Source: Guptibacillus hwajinpoensis
Lineage (GTDB): Bacteria > Bacillota > Bacilli > Bacillales > Guptibacillaceae
Direction: 5' to 3'
DNA: 64,000 nt
NCBI RefSeq assembly: GCF_020171785.1
Contig: NZ_JAIVAE010000014.1
Span: forward strand, 1 to 64,000
Shown here: in pieces, positions 8,844-18,289 of the stretch
Layout of the letters: every line of letters begins with the position of its first letter
Position numbering within the stretch: position 1 is the first letter of the stretch
Notes under the pieces: generated by a model
What the model was told of the DNA's origin: nothing
The model's input: only the letters and a program-made list of their open reading frames with translations
Database searches by the model: none
Program-made: the position numbers and the translations under genes

Positions 8844-9504
8844 CATACTCCTCCTTTTCTTCCGTCAATTTTTGAACGATATCATGGAACGACTCAAACG
8901 GAACTGCAGGAATGGACAGTTCTTTACACTTCTTTGCTAAGTAATCTCTTGCAAAGACTTGGTCTGCCTGTTTAGCTGCCTCTAGATCCGTTATAGAGTC
9001 ACCGATCACAATTTTTCGGTAGCTATCTCCATCAAACTGTTTTAAGATGCCTGGCTTGCAGCATCCGCAATCGTTTGTACAATCATCATCACAAGAATAC
9101 GGCCAAGTAATCGTGATCGTTTCGTTCGTAAAATCGCTCCCATTGCAGAAAATATTCTCTTCCGGTATTTCAAATGGATTTAGAAGCGGATAGACAAAGA
9201 AATCAATTCCCCCGCTTACAACGTAAAGCTTTATTCCTTCTCGTTTTGTATAATGAACAAACTCAGCAAATCCCTGTCTAATCTCGGTTGTTTCTAATAA
9301 ATAATCAAGCAAATCATTCTTTCGGCTGGAAGGAATCAAATGAAACATCTGCCCCACGCCTTCCCGAATGGATAGATTTTGCGCTAAAATATTATCTTTT
9401 ATTTGCTCCCATTCTTTCGGAGCAAAACGTTTCATTAAGGAAACGATATTATCACTATTTGTAATCGTGCCATCAAAATCACAAAATATAATCGGCTTTT
9501 TCAT
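8806..9504 (-). CDS. mtnX: HK-MTPenyl-1-P phosphatase
   Basis: A HAD-superfamily phosphatase (232 residues) that converts 2-hydroxy-3-keto-5-methylthiopentenyl-1-phosphate into the acireductone. Motif I is FCDFDGTIT near the N-terminus; motif IV is [29 protein letters not shown] cysteine cluster typical of MtnX lies near residue 135. The start is ATG 9504 with AGAGGTGG ahead of it. This ATG overlaps the mtnW stop (ATGA), so translation is coupled. Confidence 0.95.
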   Translation of the reverse strand: MKKPIIFCDFDGTITNSDNIVSLMKRFAPKEWEQIKDNILAQNLSIREGVGQMFHLIPSSRKNDLLDYLLETTEIRQGFAEFVHYTKREGIKLYVVSGGIDFFVYPLLNPFEIPEENIFCNGSDFTNETITITWPYSCDDDCTNDCGCCKPGILKQFDGDSYRKIVIGDSITDLEAAKQADQVFARDYLAKKCKELSIPAVPFESFHDIVQKLTEEKEEYDESRTETLERTR

Positions 9505-10700
9505 CGAACCACCTCTGTGCTCCCCCACTTTGTAAGTGCTTGGTGAAGTGCCTCACTAGTAAGCGATGCCTCTTCAAGAGTTTGATTTGTTAGAACGGCT
9601 TCAATCGCATCTCGGAATGCTTTACCTCCAGAAGCTGCTCCTCCTGGATGCCCATGAACGCCTCCTCCTGCGTTAATCACACTATCCTTTCCAAAGTCCT
9701 GAAGTAAAAGTGGAACCAATCCTGGATGGATGCCTGCTGAAGGAACTGGAAATGTCTTGTTCAGCTGATTCTCTTTCGTCAGAGCTAGGGCTGTTGCGAG
9801 TGCTTCGTTTCGATCTAACGCCACACTTCCGTAAGGGGAAGGAAAAAGAGAGAAATCAGCTCCAGCGGTTCGAAGCAATTTTCCAAGTAAAAGTGAATAA
9901 CTTATTCCATACGTGCTTGATGCGGCCATAGCCCCTGAAAAAGAAGGATGAGCCATGATTGGAACCGGGATATCCTTATCCTCTGCGAGAGACTGAAGGA
10001 CATCTAAACCATATGTAAAAACATTAAACAAAAGGGTATCAGCACCTAATTCAATCGCGCGTTTTGCTCGATCTTTCAAAATATCCGTTCTTCCAGTTAA
10101 GTTTACGGCATATCGTGTGCGTTTCCCTGTCACTTCTGACGTCTCATCCAGTACTTTTTTTAAAGCGGGGACGCGCTTTTCAAGAGGCGATAACTCATTT
10201 TCAAAAAGAATTTCATCATCCTTTACGAAATCAACTTTCCCTAGGGCTTGTGCCTGCATTTGTTGTTCTAACTCATGTAATGGCTTTCCAATCACCCCTT
10301 TAAAAATACTCATTACAAGTGGTCGATCATGCACATTTGCAAGTTTGCGGATGCCATCTATACCATACGCTGGTCCCGGAAATGCTTGAACCAACTCATT
10401 TGAAAAATCTAAATCAATAAGTTTAATTTCTCCATCAAGAGAAAGTTTGCCGAAAACGGTTGTTAAAATCGCCGGTAGATCAGCACTGAAATTAATGGCT
10501 GGATAGGAGATAACGATAATCCCTTTACCTTCTCTCTCCTCAACCCGAACGACTTCCCCTTTATGTTTTTGTAACTGTTCTTTTTCTAATAACGGTAGAT
10601 TCGTCCATGTCCCTACGGTTAAACCGAGAGCGATTGATTCGGCACGCTGGGCTAATTGATAATCATTATTTACAAGATAGGTAGCTATAAGACGGCTCAT
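9501..10700 (-). CDS. mtnW: DK-MTP-1-P enolase (RuBisCO-like protein)
   Basis: A 399-residue RuBisCO-like enolase of methionine salvage, acting on 2,3-diketo-5-methylthiopentyl-1-phosphate. The KDDE metal-site motif occurs in [11 protein letters not shown] near residue 175, and the phosphate-binding [16 protein letters not shown] near the C-terminus. It is the first gene of the W-X-B-D operon. The frame opens at 10709, but AAGGA sits 9 nt before the ATG at 10700. Expression is predicted to rise when S-adenosylmethionine is low. Confidence 0.95.
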   Translation of the reverse strand: MSRLIATYLVNNDYQLAQRAESIALGLTVGTWTNLPLLEKEQLQKHKGEVVRVEEREGKGIIVISYPAINFSADLPAILTTVFGKLSLDGEIKLIDLDFSNELVQAFPGPAYGIDGIRKLANVHDRPLVMSIFKGVIGKPLHELEQQMQAQALGKVDFVKDDEILFENELSPLEKRVPALKKVLDETSEVTGKRTRYAVNLTGRTDILKDRAKRAIELGADTLLFNVFTYGLDVLQSLAEDKDIPVPIMAHPSFSGAMAASSTYGISYSLLLGKLLRTAGADFSLFPSPYGSVALDRNEALATALALTKENQLNKTFPVPSAGIHPGLVPLLLQDFGKDSVINAGGGVHGHPGGAASGGKAFRDAIEAVLTNQTLEEASLTSEALHQALTKWGSTEVVR

Positions 10701-10744
10701 CACGTTCATTCCTTTCAGTCTTTACCTTTCAATTTTCGCTCATC

Positions 10745-10906
10745 ACACAAAAAGACCCCTTCACGAGGAAGAGGTCTTGATCACCATGCTCTTCCTCTTA
10801 TCTTCCAGCTTTTGCTGCGAGAATTAGCACCGTGTCTTTAAGAAAACTTAAAAATCGGTTGCCGGGCTTCAAAGGGCTCGTCCCTCCACCTCTCTGGATA
10901 AGAGTA
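10745..10906 (-). ncRNA. SAM-I (S-box) riboswitch upstream of mtnW
   Basis: The minus strand shows CTCTTATCCAGAGAGGTGGA, GGGACGAGCCC, GAAGCCCGGCAACC and ACGGTGCTAATTC, the full S-box signature, then a GAAGATAAGAGGAAGAG segment that can form either the P1 closure or the antiterminator. The terminator at 10748-10780 is the off-state output. High SAM should end transcription before mtnWXBD. Confidence 0.97.
10748..10780 (-). terminator. Riboswitch terminator for mtnWXBD
   Basis: Minus strand stem AAGACCTCTTC/GAAGGGGTCTT followed by TTTTTG. The 5' arm can instead pair with the upstream GGAAGAG to form an antiterminator. Confidence 0.9.
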
Positions 10907-10937
10907 TGCAATTATTCGCTTTTAGTAATTGATTTGA

Positions 10938-10966
10938 ATTATGCCAGACACAGGAAATTCTGTCAA
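10938..10966 (-). promoter_or_regulatory. Promoter of mtnWXBD
   Basis: Minus strand: consensus -35 TTGACA (10961-10966), 17 nt, -10 CATAAT (10938-10943), about 30 nt ahead of the S-box. A strong constitutive sigma-A promoter with control by attenuation is usual for S-box genes. Confidence 0.88.
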
Positions 10967-10988
10967 ACTGTTTTTTCATTTTTCTGAA

Positions 10989-12161
10989 TCAAAAGAGATT
11001 AAGAGACTTAATTCGCTCCACTGCTTCTCTTAGCTTCTCTTCAGACGTTAATAACCCCACTCGTACATAGCCCTCACCATATTCGCCAAACCCGTTGCCG
11101 GGTGCGACAACAATTTGGACGTTTTCAAGCAAGTAATCTGCAAAGCTTTCTGAAGTAAAGGATTTTGGAACTTTCAACCAGGCGAAAAATGATCCTGCTG
11201 GAGAAGTAACATTCCAACCAATGTCATGAAGTCCTTGAATGAGAACATTTCGTCTCGACTCATACGTTTCGCGAAGGTCTTCTACACACTGCTGCGATCC
11301 AAGCAATGCTTCAGCAGCGGCTTCTTGTACCGCACTAAATAGACTGACATAAAAATGATCCTGAAGGAGATTGATGCTCTCAACAACAGATTGATTTCCA
11401 ACTGCAAATCCTACACGCCATCCCGCCATATTATACGTTTTGGAAAGGGTATAGATTTCAATTCCATTGTCTTTAGCACCCTCTGTTTCCAAAAAGCTAA
11501 TCGGTCGCTCTCCATCAAACCCGATCGCACCGTAAGCGAAATCATGCACAATACAAACATCATTCGCCTCTGCAAAACTGACTGTTTCCTCAAAGAAGCG
11601 CTTCGTTGCTACAGCTGCAGTTGGGTTGTTGGGATAATTTAAAAACATCATTTTCGCTTTTTTTAACGAATCCTCTGGAATCGCATCATAGTCAGGTAAG
11701 AAATGATTTTTCTCAAGCAACGGCATCATTTGCATATCCGCTTCAGCCATCGCGACACCTGACCAATAATCAGGATATCCTGGGTCTGGAACAAGTGCCA
11801 CATCACCTTTATTTAATAAGCACTGACTGACTTCAACAAGGCCTGCTTTTCCACCAAAAAGAACGGCAACTTCCTTCTCCGGATCAAGATTCACTCCAAA
11901 TTCTCGCTGATAGAAATCAGCAGCAGCCTGCTTCAAGAAAGGCTGTCCTCGAAATGGTGGATATTTGTGATAGGAAGGGTTTTCAGCTGCCTTCTGCAAA
12001 GCCTCGATAATATGATCGGGCGTTGGCTGATCAGGATTTCCCTGACCAAGATTAATGATGTCATAACCCGCCTCTACATAGCGGTTCACTTTTCCAGCAA
12101 GCTTCGCAAAAAATTGTTCCGGTAGTCGTTTAAGTGCATCTGAAGTTTGAAACTGTTTCAA
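10989..12161 (-). CDS. mtnE: PLP aminotransferase, ketomethiobutyrate-forming step
   Basis: A 390-residue class I/II aminotransferase. In Bacillus, MtnE transaminates 2-keto-4-methylthiobutyrate to methionine, preferring glutamine. The PLP lysine is in TLSKTYNMAGWRVG near residue 245, and NYPNNPT and the C-terminal GEYGEGYVRVG arginine region are present. Assignment to mtnE rests on the cluster as well as the sequence. The start is TTG with an AGGATGTGAT ribosome binding site. No S-box lies in its upstream gap. Confidence 0.88.
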   Translation of the reverse strand: MKQFQTSDALKRLPEQFFAKLAGKVNRYVEAGYDIINLGQGNPDQPTPDHIIEALQKAAENPSYHKYPPFRGQPFLKQAAADFYQREFGVNLDPEKEVAVLFGGKAGLVEVSQCLLNKGDVALVPDPGYPDYWSGVAMAEADMQMMPLLEKNHFLPDYDAIPEDSLKKAKMMFLNYPNNPTAAVATKRFFEETVSFAEANDVCIVHDFAYGAIGFDGERPISFLETEGAKDNGIEIYTLSKTYNMAGWRVGFAVGNQSVVESINLLQDHFYVSLFSAVQEAAAEALLGSQQCVEDLRETYESRRNVLIQGLHDIGWNVTSPAGSFFAWLKVPKSFTSESFADYLLENVQIVVAPGNGFGEYGEGYVRVGLLTSEEKLREAVERIKSLNLF

Positions 12162-12204
12162 AGAATCACATCCTGTTAAAATTTTCGTGAAATTCTAGTA
12201 AATT

Positions 12205-12233
12205 ATGTTATCTTGGATACACAATCATGTAAA
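12205..12233 (-). promoter_or_regulatory. Probable mtnE promoter
   Basis: Minus strand: TTTACA (12228-12233), 17 nt, TAACAT (12205-12210), in the short divergent gap between mtnE and mtnU. The match is moderate. Confidence 0.5.
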
Positions 12234-12263
12234 GCTTATTTTGTTAGCGAGGAGGAGAAGGAA

Positions 12264-13046
12264 ATGAAAAAAATCGCTCTGTTGCAATTTGATATTGCGT
12301 TTGGAAACCCTGAAGAAAATTTCTCGAAAGTGGAAGAGCTTGTGACTAAGGCTGTTCATGACAAACCAGATATTATTGTTTTACCAGAACTGTGGTCGAC
12401 TGGTTATGACTTATCGAGACTAGACGAAATTGGCGATACAAATGCGAAAAAATCAATTGCATTTCTATCAAACCTAGCCAAAAAGAATAAGGTGAGTATC
12501 GTAGGTGGCTCAATTGCAAAGCAACACAATGATTACGTCACGAATACGATGCTCGTTTTCAATCGAGATGGGCAGCTTATCCATGAGTATAGCAAAGCCC
12601 ATCTATTTCGGTTGATGAATGAAGAGAAATACCTCGTATCAGGAAATGAGAAAAGCCACTTCACACTGGAAGAACTTCCAAGTGCCGGATTCATCTGTTA
12701 TGATATTCGCTTTCCAGAGTGGCTTCGCCTTCATGCCGTTGAAGGCGCACAAGTTTTGTTCGTTCCAGCCGAATGGCCGAAACAGCGCACGGACCATTGG
12801 CGCTCCTTACTTATAAGCCGCGCGATTGAAAACCAATGTTACGTCATTGCTTGTAATCGTGTAGGAGAAGATCCAGACAATGCGTTTGGAGGACATTCTT
12901 TAATCATTGATCCGTGGGGAACAATAATCGCAGAAGCAGGCGAAGAGGAAATGATCTTAACAGGCTTGATTGATGAGGAAGAAATACCATCGATCCGAAG
13001 TCGTATCCCAATCTTTGAAGATCGACGTCCAGATATTTATAAATAA
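12264..13046 (+). CDS. mtnU: Carbon-nitrogen hydrolase, omega-amidase type
   Basis: A 260-residue nitrilase-superfamily amidase. The Glu-Lys-Cys triad is visible: Glu in LPELWSTGYD, Lys in YSKAHLF and Cys in GFICYDIRFPE. In the Bacillus cluster, MtnU (YkrU) is thought to deamidate 2-oxoglutaramate, the by-product of glutamine-dependent MtnE, which pulls the transamination forward. It is divergent from mtnE. The start at 12264 follows GGAGGAGAAGGAA; the upstream in-frame ATG at 12213 lacks such a site. Confidence 0.88.
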   Translation: MKKIALLQFDIAFGNPEENFSKVEELVTKAVHDKPDIIVLPELWSTGYDLSRLDEIGDTNAKKSIAFLSNLAKKNKVSIVGGSIAKQHNDYVTNTMLVFNRDGQLIHEYSKAHLFRLMNEEKYLVSGNEKSHFTLEELPSAGFICYDIRFPEWLRLHAVEGAQVLFVPAEWPKQRTDHWRSLLISRAIENQCYVIACNRVGEDPDNAFGGHSLIIDPWGTIIAEAGEEEMILTGLIDEEEIPSIRSRIPIFEDRRPDIYK

Positions 13047-13061
13047 AAATTCAAAATATTA

Positions 13062-13091
13062 TTGACAAATGCTTCTGTTTCTCTGTAACAT
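13062..13091 (+). promoter_or_regulatory. Promoter of mtnKA and the ABC genes
   Basis: TTGACA (13062-13067), 18 nt, TAACAT (13086-13091), about 35 nt ahead of the second S-box. Confidence 0.75.
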
Positions 13092-13126
13092 ACATTTCAA
13101 GCGAAAAAAAAACAACTTCATAAACT

Positions 13127-13282
13127 TACTCTTATCAAGAGCAGGCTGAGGGATTTGGCCCTATGACGCCCAGCAACCGACCTATTCTTAAGTACATCTT
13201 TACAGGATGGCTTAGATGGCACGGTGCTACTTCCAACAGGATGTTATTCATCCTGGAAGATAAGAGGTGTGAAGGATATCTG
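13127..13282 (+). ncRNA. SAM-I (S-box) riboswitch upstream of mtnK
   Basis: The plus strand carries CTCTTATCAAGAGCAGGCTG, AGGGATTTGGCCCTATGACG, CCCAGCAACC and CACGGTGCTA, then GGAAGATAAGAG closing P1. The terminator at 13288-13319 follows. Low SAM should allow readthrough into mtnKA and, because those genes overlap the next three, into the ABC transporter. Confidence 0.97.
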
Positions 13283-13287
13283 TCTTC

Positions 13288-13319
13288 AAGCCTCTTTCTT
13301 CGGAAAGAGGCTTTTTTTA
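13288..13319 (+). terminator. Riboswitch terminator for mtnKA
   Basis: Stem AAGCCTCTTTC/GAAAGAGGCTT with a TTCG-type loop and a run of seven T. Confidence 0.9.
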
Positions 13320-13380
13320 TGTCTTTTAATTACGAATCCTTCTGTACATCAACCATTAATATTTGAAAGGGGACTTACAC

Positions 13381-14592
13381 ATGTCTTTTCAAGTTAAGTC
13401 AGGATATACACCATTTACACAAGAAAGCGTCGTTCACTTTTTAGTGCATCACAATTTTATCGATCCCTCTTCCCCCCTTCTCGTAAAGGAAATCGGGGAT
13501 GGCAATTTAAACTATGTTTTCCATGTTCAAAACAAAGCAACAGAGGAATCGTGGATCGTCAAACAAGCTTTGCCTTATGCCAAGGTTGTTGGTGAGTCTT
13601 GGCCACTTACGCTCGATCGCTCCAGAATTGAGAGCGAGGCTCTCAAGCAAGCTCATTCGCTTGTTCCAGAATTTTCCCCAATTGTTTATTTGCATGACTC
13701 AGAAAAAGCGGCAACAGTGATGGAAGATTTATCATCGCATACGATTTTGCGCAAAGGACTTATTGAAGGACGTGTCTATCCTGAGCTCGCAAGAAATGTC
13801 GGGACTTACCTCGCTCACACGCTCTTTTTCACCTCTGACTACGGTCTTGGTTCTGCAAAAAAGAAAGAGCTTGCTAAACGGTTTAGCAATCCAGATTTAT
13901 GCGGGATCACGGAAAGCCTCGTTTTTTCAGACCCCTTCTATAATGCTGAAAGCAACGCATTTACGGAAGAGCTTCGACCAGATGTTGAAATTTTGTGGGA
14001 AGATCAAGATTTCCTAACTGAAGTTGCTTCGCTTAAACATTCCTTTTTAACAAAAGGAGAAGCGTTAATACACGGGGATTTACATACAGGTAGTCTCTTC
14101 GTGACGGAGAGTTCAACAAAAGTAATCGATCCTGAATTTGCTTTCTATGGCCCAGCGGGATTTGATGTTGGGGCTTTTATTGCCAATATTACGCTTAGTA
14201 TTCTCTCCCAGGAAGCCCATCGAACGGATGAAGAAAAAGACGGATATCTAGCCTATCTCTTTGGTGTTATCACTGAAGTTTGGACCGTATTTGAATCTAC
14301 GTTCCGCTCCCTTTGGGACAACTACCTTTCAGAGGATAACCGCTATTCCAAAGGTTATCTCAATACTTATCTTCAGTCTATTTTTGTGGATAGTATTGGT
14401 TTTGCTGGTTGTAAAATCATCCGAAGAACGATTGGGCTTGCTCATGTAGAAGAAATTGAGACGATTACTGATCCAGAAGTAAAACTAGCAGTGGAAAGAA
14501 GAGCTTTAACACTTGGAAAAAAACTCATTTTTAATCGAAACAACATCGATTCGATTGAAGATTACATCGATACGATTAAGGAGGGCGTTTAA
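13381..14592 (+). CDS. mtnK: 5-methylthioribose kinase
   Basis: A 403-residue kinase of the choline kinase/APH fold that phosphorylates methylthioribose at C1. Visible features are the nucleotide loop EIGDGNLNYVF, the catalytic loop IHGDLHTGSLF, and DPEFAFYGP for metal binding. The start at 13381 is supported by GGGGA 8 nt upstream; an in-frame TTG at 13363 is less likely. Its TAA is immediately followed by the mtnA ATG. Confidence 0.95.
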   Translation: MSFQVKSGYTPFTQESVVHFLVHHNFIDPSSPLLVKEIGDGNLNYVFHVQNKATEESWIVKQALPYAKVVGESWPLTLDRSRIESEALKQAHSLVPEFSPIVYLHDSEKAATVMEDLSSHTILRKGLIEGRVYPELARNVGTYLAHTLFFTSDYGLGSAKKKELAKRFSNPDLCGITESLVFSDPFYNAESNAFTEELRPDVEILWEDQDFLTEVASLKHSFLTKGEALIHGDLHTGSLFVTESSTKVIDPEFAFYGPAGFDVGAFIANITLSILSQEAHRTDEEKDGYLAYLFGVITEVWTVFESTFRSLWDNYLSEDNRYSKGYLNTYLQSIFVDSIGFAGCKIIRRTIGLAHVEEIETITDPEVKLAVERRALTLGKKLIFNRNNIDSIEDYIDTIKEGV

Positions 14593-15654
14593 ATGACTAT
14601 CTCATCTCTTCAGTGGAAAGGAGATCACCTTTTACTGCTTGATCAGCGCAAATTACCACATCAAGAAAGATATCTCAAACAGACGGCGATCGAAGATGTT
14701 TGGAATAGCATATCTGCCCTTGTCGTACGTGGTGCACCAGCGATAGGGATTGCAGCTTCGTATGGTCTAGTTCTCTGGAGTCAACACGTAGAAACAACCG
14801 ACCCTTCAACTTTTAAAGCAGAGTTACTTAAGCAAGGGGAATACCTCTCATGTTCTCGCCCAACTGCCGTAAATCTCTCATGGGCGATCGATCGCATCGT
14901 TCGAGTAACTCTTCCTTTATCAACTGTCAAAAAAATGAAAGACGCGATTCTTCACGAAGCGTTACTTATCCATAAAGAAGATGAACTTGTCTGTCAACGT
15001 ATCGGAGAACACGGACTTAAACTATTGAAGGATGGAGATACGATTCTCACCCACTGCAACGCAGGCGGAATTGCAACCGCCAAATATGGAACTGCCCTTG
15101 CTCCGCTCCACCTGGCGAAGCAAAACGGCCTCACGATTTCCGCGATTGCAACGGAAACGAGACCCGTTCTCCAGGGGGCTCGACTAACCGCATGGGAACT
15201 TGAACGTGCCGGTATCGACGTAACGCTTATTACCGATAGCATGGCGGCGCACGTCTTAAAAACAAAGAAAATCGCTGCGGTAATAGTCGGTGCGGATCGA
15301 ATTGCAGCCAACGGAGACACAGCTAACAAAATCGGCACGCTCGGCCTTGCTCATATCGCTCAGGCTTACAATGTTCCCTTTTATATTGCAGCACCCATCT
15401 CAACGATTGACTATTCGATTCCTGATGGAGATGCTATTCCAATTGAGGAGCGTGATTCAAAAGAAATCACACACTACCAGGGAGAGCGCGTCGCGGCTGA
15501 AAATATTGAGATTTTCAATCCTGCATTTGACGTAACGCCACATCACTTAATCCAAGGCATCATTACAGAACACGGCATCATTCGAACACCCTACGAGGAA
15601 AACCTTGCTCATCTTACTTTACAAGATATTAAAAATACGGAGGTACATTCATGA
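14593..15654 (+). CDS. mtnA: Methylthioribose-1-phosphate isomerase
   Basis: A 353-residue aldose-ketose isomerase of the eIF2B-alpha-like family. It converts methylthioribose-1-phosphate to methylthioribulose-1-phosphate. Motifs are VVRGAPAIGIAASYG, THCNAGGIAT (catalytic Cys), ETRPVLQGARLTAWEL and IVGADRIAANGDTANKIG (catalytic Asp). The ATG directly abuts the mtnK stop. Its own TGA overlaps the ATG of the following lipoprotein gene, so five genes are chained behind one SAM riboswitch. Confidence 0.96.
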   Translation: MTISSLQWKGDHLLLLDQRKLPHQERYLKQTAIEDVWNSISALVVRGAPAIGIAASYGLVLWSQHVETTDPSTFKAELLKQGEYLSCSRPTAVNLSWAIDRIVRVTLPLSTVKKMKDAILHEALLIHKEDELVCQRIGEHGLKLLKDGDTILTHCNAGGIATAKYGTALAPLHLAKQNGLTISAIATETRPVLQGARLTAWELERAGIDVTLITDSMAAHVLKTKKIAAVIVGADRIAANGDTANKIGTLGLAHIAQAYNVPFYIAAPISTIDYSIPDGDAIPIEERDSKEITHYQGERVAAENIEIFNPAFDVTPHHLIQGIITEHGIIRTPYEENLAHLTLQDIKNTEVHS

Positions 15655-16784
15655 AACGTTTAGGACTTATTTTATCCATTCTTCTTCTCTTCGTTCTTGC
15701 CGCATGCACAAGTGAGCAAGATGCTGTAAGTGAACCTGAAGCAAGCAATAATGAAACAAATGAGACTGCCTCAAAAACGCAAGACGAAACATCGCAAACT
15801 TCATCTGACATTCCAAAAGAGGTGCAAAAACCGATAAAAATCGCTGCGATTATGCAAGCTTCTCTTGGAACATTTTCTTCCCAATATGTTAAAGGGGTTG
15901 AAGATCAGGTTAAAAAGTTTGGAGGAAGTGTCCAGGTTTATAATGCTGATAATGATCTTTCAAAGATGGCGACACATCTTGATACAGCGATTAATCAGAA
16001 TGTCGATGCCATCTTAATCGATCACGGACGGGCAGACGCACTAGAACCAGGAGTGAAAAAAGCAGTAGAGAAAGGGATTCCTGTTGTTGTTTTTGATAGT
16101 GATATTAATGTCCCAGGCGTTACCGTCATCGATCAGGATGATTATAGCCTTGCGTGGGACACGCTGAAAACACTTGCTCAAGATCTTAACGGCGAAGGCA
16201 ATATTGTGTACGTTTGGGTTGGAGGATTTGCACCGATGGAACGACGAAACGTCATCTACGAGGCATTCCAGGAGCGCTATCCAGGAATTAAGGAAATCGC
16301 TAAATTCGGAACGGCAAGCGCTAATACAGCTCTTGATACCCAAACACAAATGGAAACGATACTAAAGCAATATCCAAACAAAGGAGACATTGACGCTGTA
16401 TTTGCTCCTTGGGATGAATTTGCTAAAGGCGCGACTCGAGCGATCGAGCAAGCAGGCAGAGACGAGATCAACGTTTATGGCATTGATATGAGTGATGAAG
16501 ACCTCCAAATGATGCAGAAAGAAAATAGCCCGTGGCTATCATCAGCTGCAACTGATCCAGCTGAAGTGGGACGTGTTCAAGTTAGGTTTGCTTATCAAAA
16601 AATCGCTGGAGAAGATACACCTGACATCTTTTCACTTGATCCTCATCTTGTAAAGCAGTCCGATTTACCTGAAGAAACGATCTCCATGGATAAGCTTGGG
16701 GAATACGTTGAGGGATGGGGTTCATCTGACGCTGCCACATCACCATGGATGGAAAAACTCGTTGAAGAGACAAACGCTAAATGA
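15651..16784 (+). CDS. Sugar ABC transporter substrate-binding lipoprotein, candidate methylthioribose-binding
   Basis: A 377-residue periplasmic-binding-protein type 1 (RbsB-like) lipoprotein. The signal peptide ends in a lipobox, LFVLAACTS, with Cys near residue 19. An acidic Ser/Thr-rich linker runs to about residue 60. The sugar-binding core then includes IAAIMQASLGTFSS and DAILIDHGRAD. The start codon overlaps the mtnA stop (ATGA). That coupling under a SAM riboswitch suggests methylthioribose or a close relative as ligand. This is an inference; ribose-type sugars or autoinducer-2-like compounds are alternatives. Confidence 0.88.
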   Translation: MKRLGLILSILLLFVLAACTSEQDAVSEPEASNNETNETASKTQDETSQTSSDIPKEVQKPIKIAAIMQASLGTFSSQYVKGVEDQVKKFGGSVQVYNADNDLSKMATHLDTAINQNVDAILIDHGRADALEPGVKKAVEKGIPVVVFDSDINVPGVTVIDQDDYSLAWDTLKTLAQDLNGEGNIVYVWVGGFAPMERRNVIYEAFQERYPGIKEIAKFGTASANTALDTQTQMETILKQYPNKGDIDAVFAPWDEFAKGATRAIEQAGRDEINVYGIDMSDEDLQMMQKENSPWLSSAATDPAEVGRVQVRFAYQKIAGEDTPDIFSLDPHLVKQSDLPEETISMDKLGEYVEGWGSSDAATSPWMEKLVEETNAK

Positions 16785-18289
16785 ACCAATTAACGATTAA
16801 AAATATATCTAAATCATTTGGCAGTACAACTGTATTAAAAAACGTCTCCCTCACGATTCATGCAGGTGAAGTGCACGCCTTATTAGGCACAAACGGAGCA
16901 GGAAAAAGTACGCTAATGAAAATTGTCTGTGGGGACTATGAACGTGACAGCGGTTCAATTTTATATAACGGAGAACCCTTGTCCATTCGAACTCCTTCTG
17001 ATGCCAAAAAAGCTGGCATTGGCATCGTTGTACAGGAAGTGGATACGGCTCTCTTTCCTGCCCTTTCCGTAGCAGAAAATATTTGGGCTGATTCCGTTAA
17101 TCAATCTCCTTTTAAACTTTACTCATCTAAAAAAGAGCGCAAAAAAACAAAGCAATTACTAGCGACACTGGGGATCCCTTTGAATCCAGATAAGCTTGCT
17201 TCCGATTGCACACTCTCGGAAAAACAACTGATTTTGATCGCTCGTGCAATGGCTCAGGATGTTCAATACTTAATCCTTGATGAACCTACTGCGCCACTTA
17301 GCATAGAAGAAACACAACTTTTATTCCACCTGATTAACAAGTTAAAAAAGAACGGTGTGGGTATTATCTATATTTCTCACCGTATGCCTGAAATCGAAGA
17401 AATAAGCGATCGATTTACGATTTTACGTGATGGTAAAGTTCACCTCACCGCTGAGACAAAAGCGGTATCAGCCGATGAGATTATTACCAATATGCTCGGT
17501 TCAGCGATTGGAAATAAGAAAGAACGAAAAAGACAAGTATCAAACCACACGTTATTTCGAGCTGAGAATGTACATGTTCCGGAGACTGGAAAAAACATCA
17601 ATCTGGAAGTAAATCATGGAGAAATCATTGGTATTGCAGGACTTGTAGGTGCGGGTAAATCCGAAACCGCCTTAGCCTTATTTGGCGCCACAAAGCCTCA
17701 AAAAGGGAAGATTCATCTTCATAATCGCACGTATCGTTTTCGCTCTCCTCGTGATGCCATTGATGCTGGTGTTTGCCTTATACCTGAAGAAAGAAGAAAA
17801 ACGGGGATTTTACTGGATTTTTCGTTATCCGAAAATTTGACGCTTCCTTCATTACGCCGTCACTCAAAAAATGGCTTACTTAACCGTCAGAAAGAAGAAA
17901 ACTATGCGTCCAACCAAATCAATCAGCTTGGTATAAAAGCTTCTTCCACTCGGCAACCGATTCATCACCTGAGTGGAGGAAATCAACAAAAAGCATCGAT
18001 CGGAAAATGGTTAGATGCAGATCGAAACGTATTTCTATTTGATGAACCTACTAAAGGCATCGACATTAAAGCTAAAACTGAGGTATTGTCTCTCATAAAG
18101 CAACTCGCTGATGAAGGAAAAGGGATTCTCTATTTTTCAAGTGAAATCGATGAACTTTTGGAAATATCGGATAAGATTCTTGTCATGTATGACGGAGAAA
18201 TCACAGCCACCTTAACTGGTGATAACATGAATCAATCAGCCATTATGCAAGCAGCAACAGGAGGTACAACAATTGAAATCAGCAGCTGA
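16781..18289 (+). CDS. Sugar ABC transporter ATPase (two-domain, RbsA-like)
   Basis: A 502-residue protein with two fused ATPase domains. The first has Walker A GTNGAGKST near residue 37 and Walker B YLILDEPTA. Its signature region reads CTLSEKQ where LSGG(E/Q)Q is usual. The second has a modified Walker A GLVGAGKSE, the signature LSGGNQQK and FLFDEPTKG. This matches the RbsA/MglA architecture. The start overlaps the binding-protein stop by 4 nt and the end overlaps the permease gene by 17 nt. Confidence 0.9.
   Translation: MNQLTIKNISKSFGSTTVLKNVSLTIHAGEVHALLGTNGAGKSTLMKIVCGDYERDSGSILYNGEPLSIRTPSDAKKAGIGIVVQEVDTALFPALSVAENIWADSVNQSPFKLYSSKKERKKTKQLLATLGIPLNPDKLASDCTLSEKQLILIARAMAQDVQYLILDEPTAPLSIEETQLLFHLINKLKKNGVGIIYISHRMPEIEEISDRFTILRDGKVHLTAETKAVSADEIITNMLGSAIGNKKERKRQVSNHTLFRAENVHVPETGKNINLEVNHGEIIGIAGLVGAGKSETALALFGATKPQKGKIHLHNRTYRFRSPRDAIDAGVCLIPEERRKTGILLDFSLSENLTLPSLRRHSKNGLLNRQKEENYASNQINQLGIKASSTRQPIHHLSGGNQQKASIGKWLDADRNVFLFDEPTKGIDIKAKTEVLSLIKQLADEGKGILYFSSEIDELLEISDKILVMYDGEITATLTGDNMNQSAIMQAATGGTTIEISS

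Noticed and set aside
14994-15338. A 114-codon minus-strand ORF inside mtnA
   Set aside because: It is the mirror of a conserved coding gene, with low-complexity Ala/Ser/Arg composition and no start signals.
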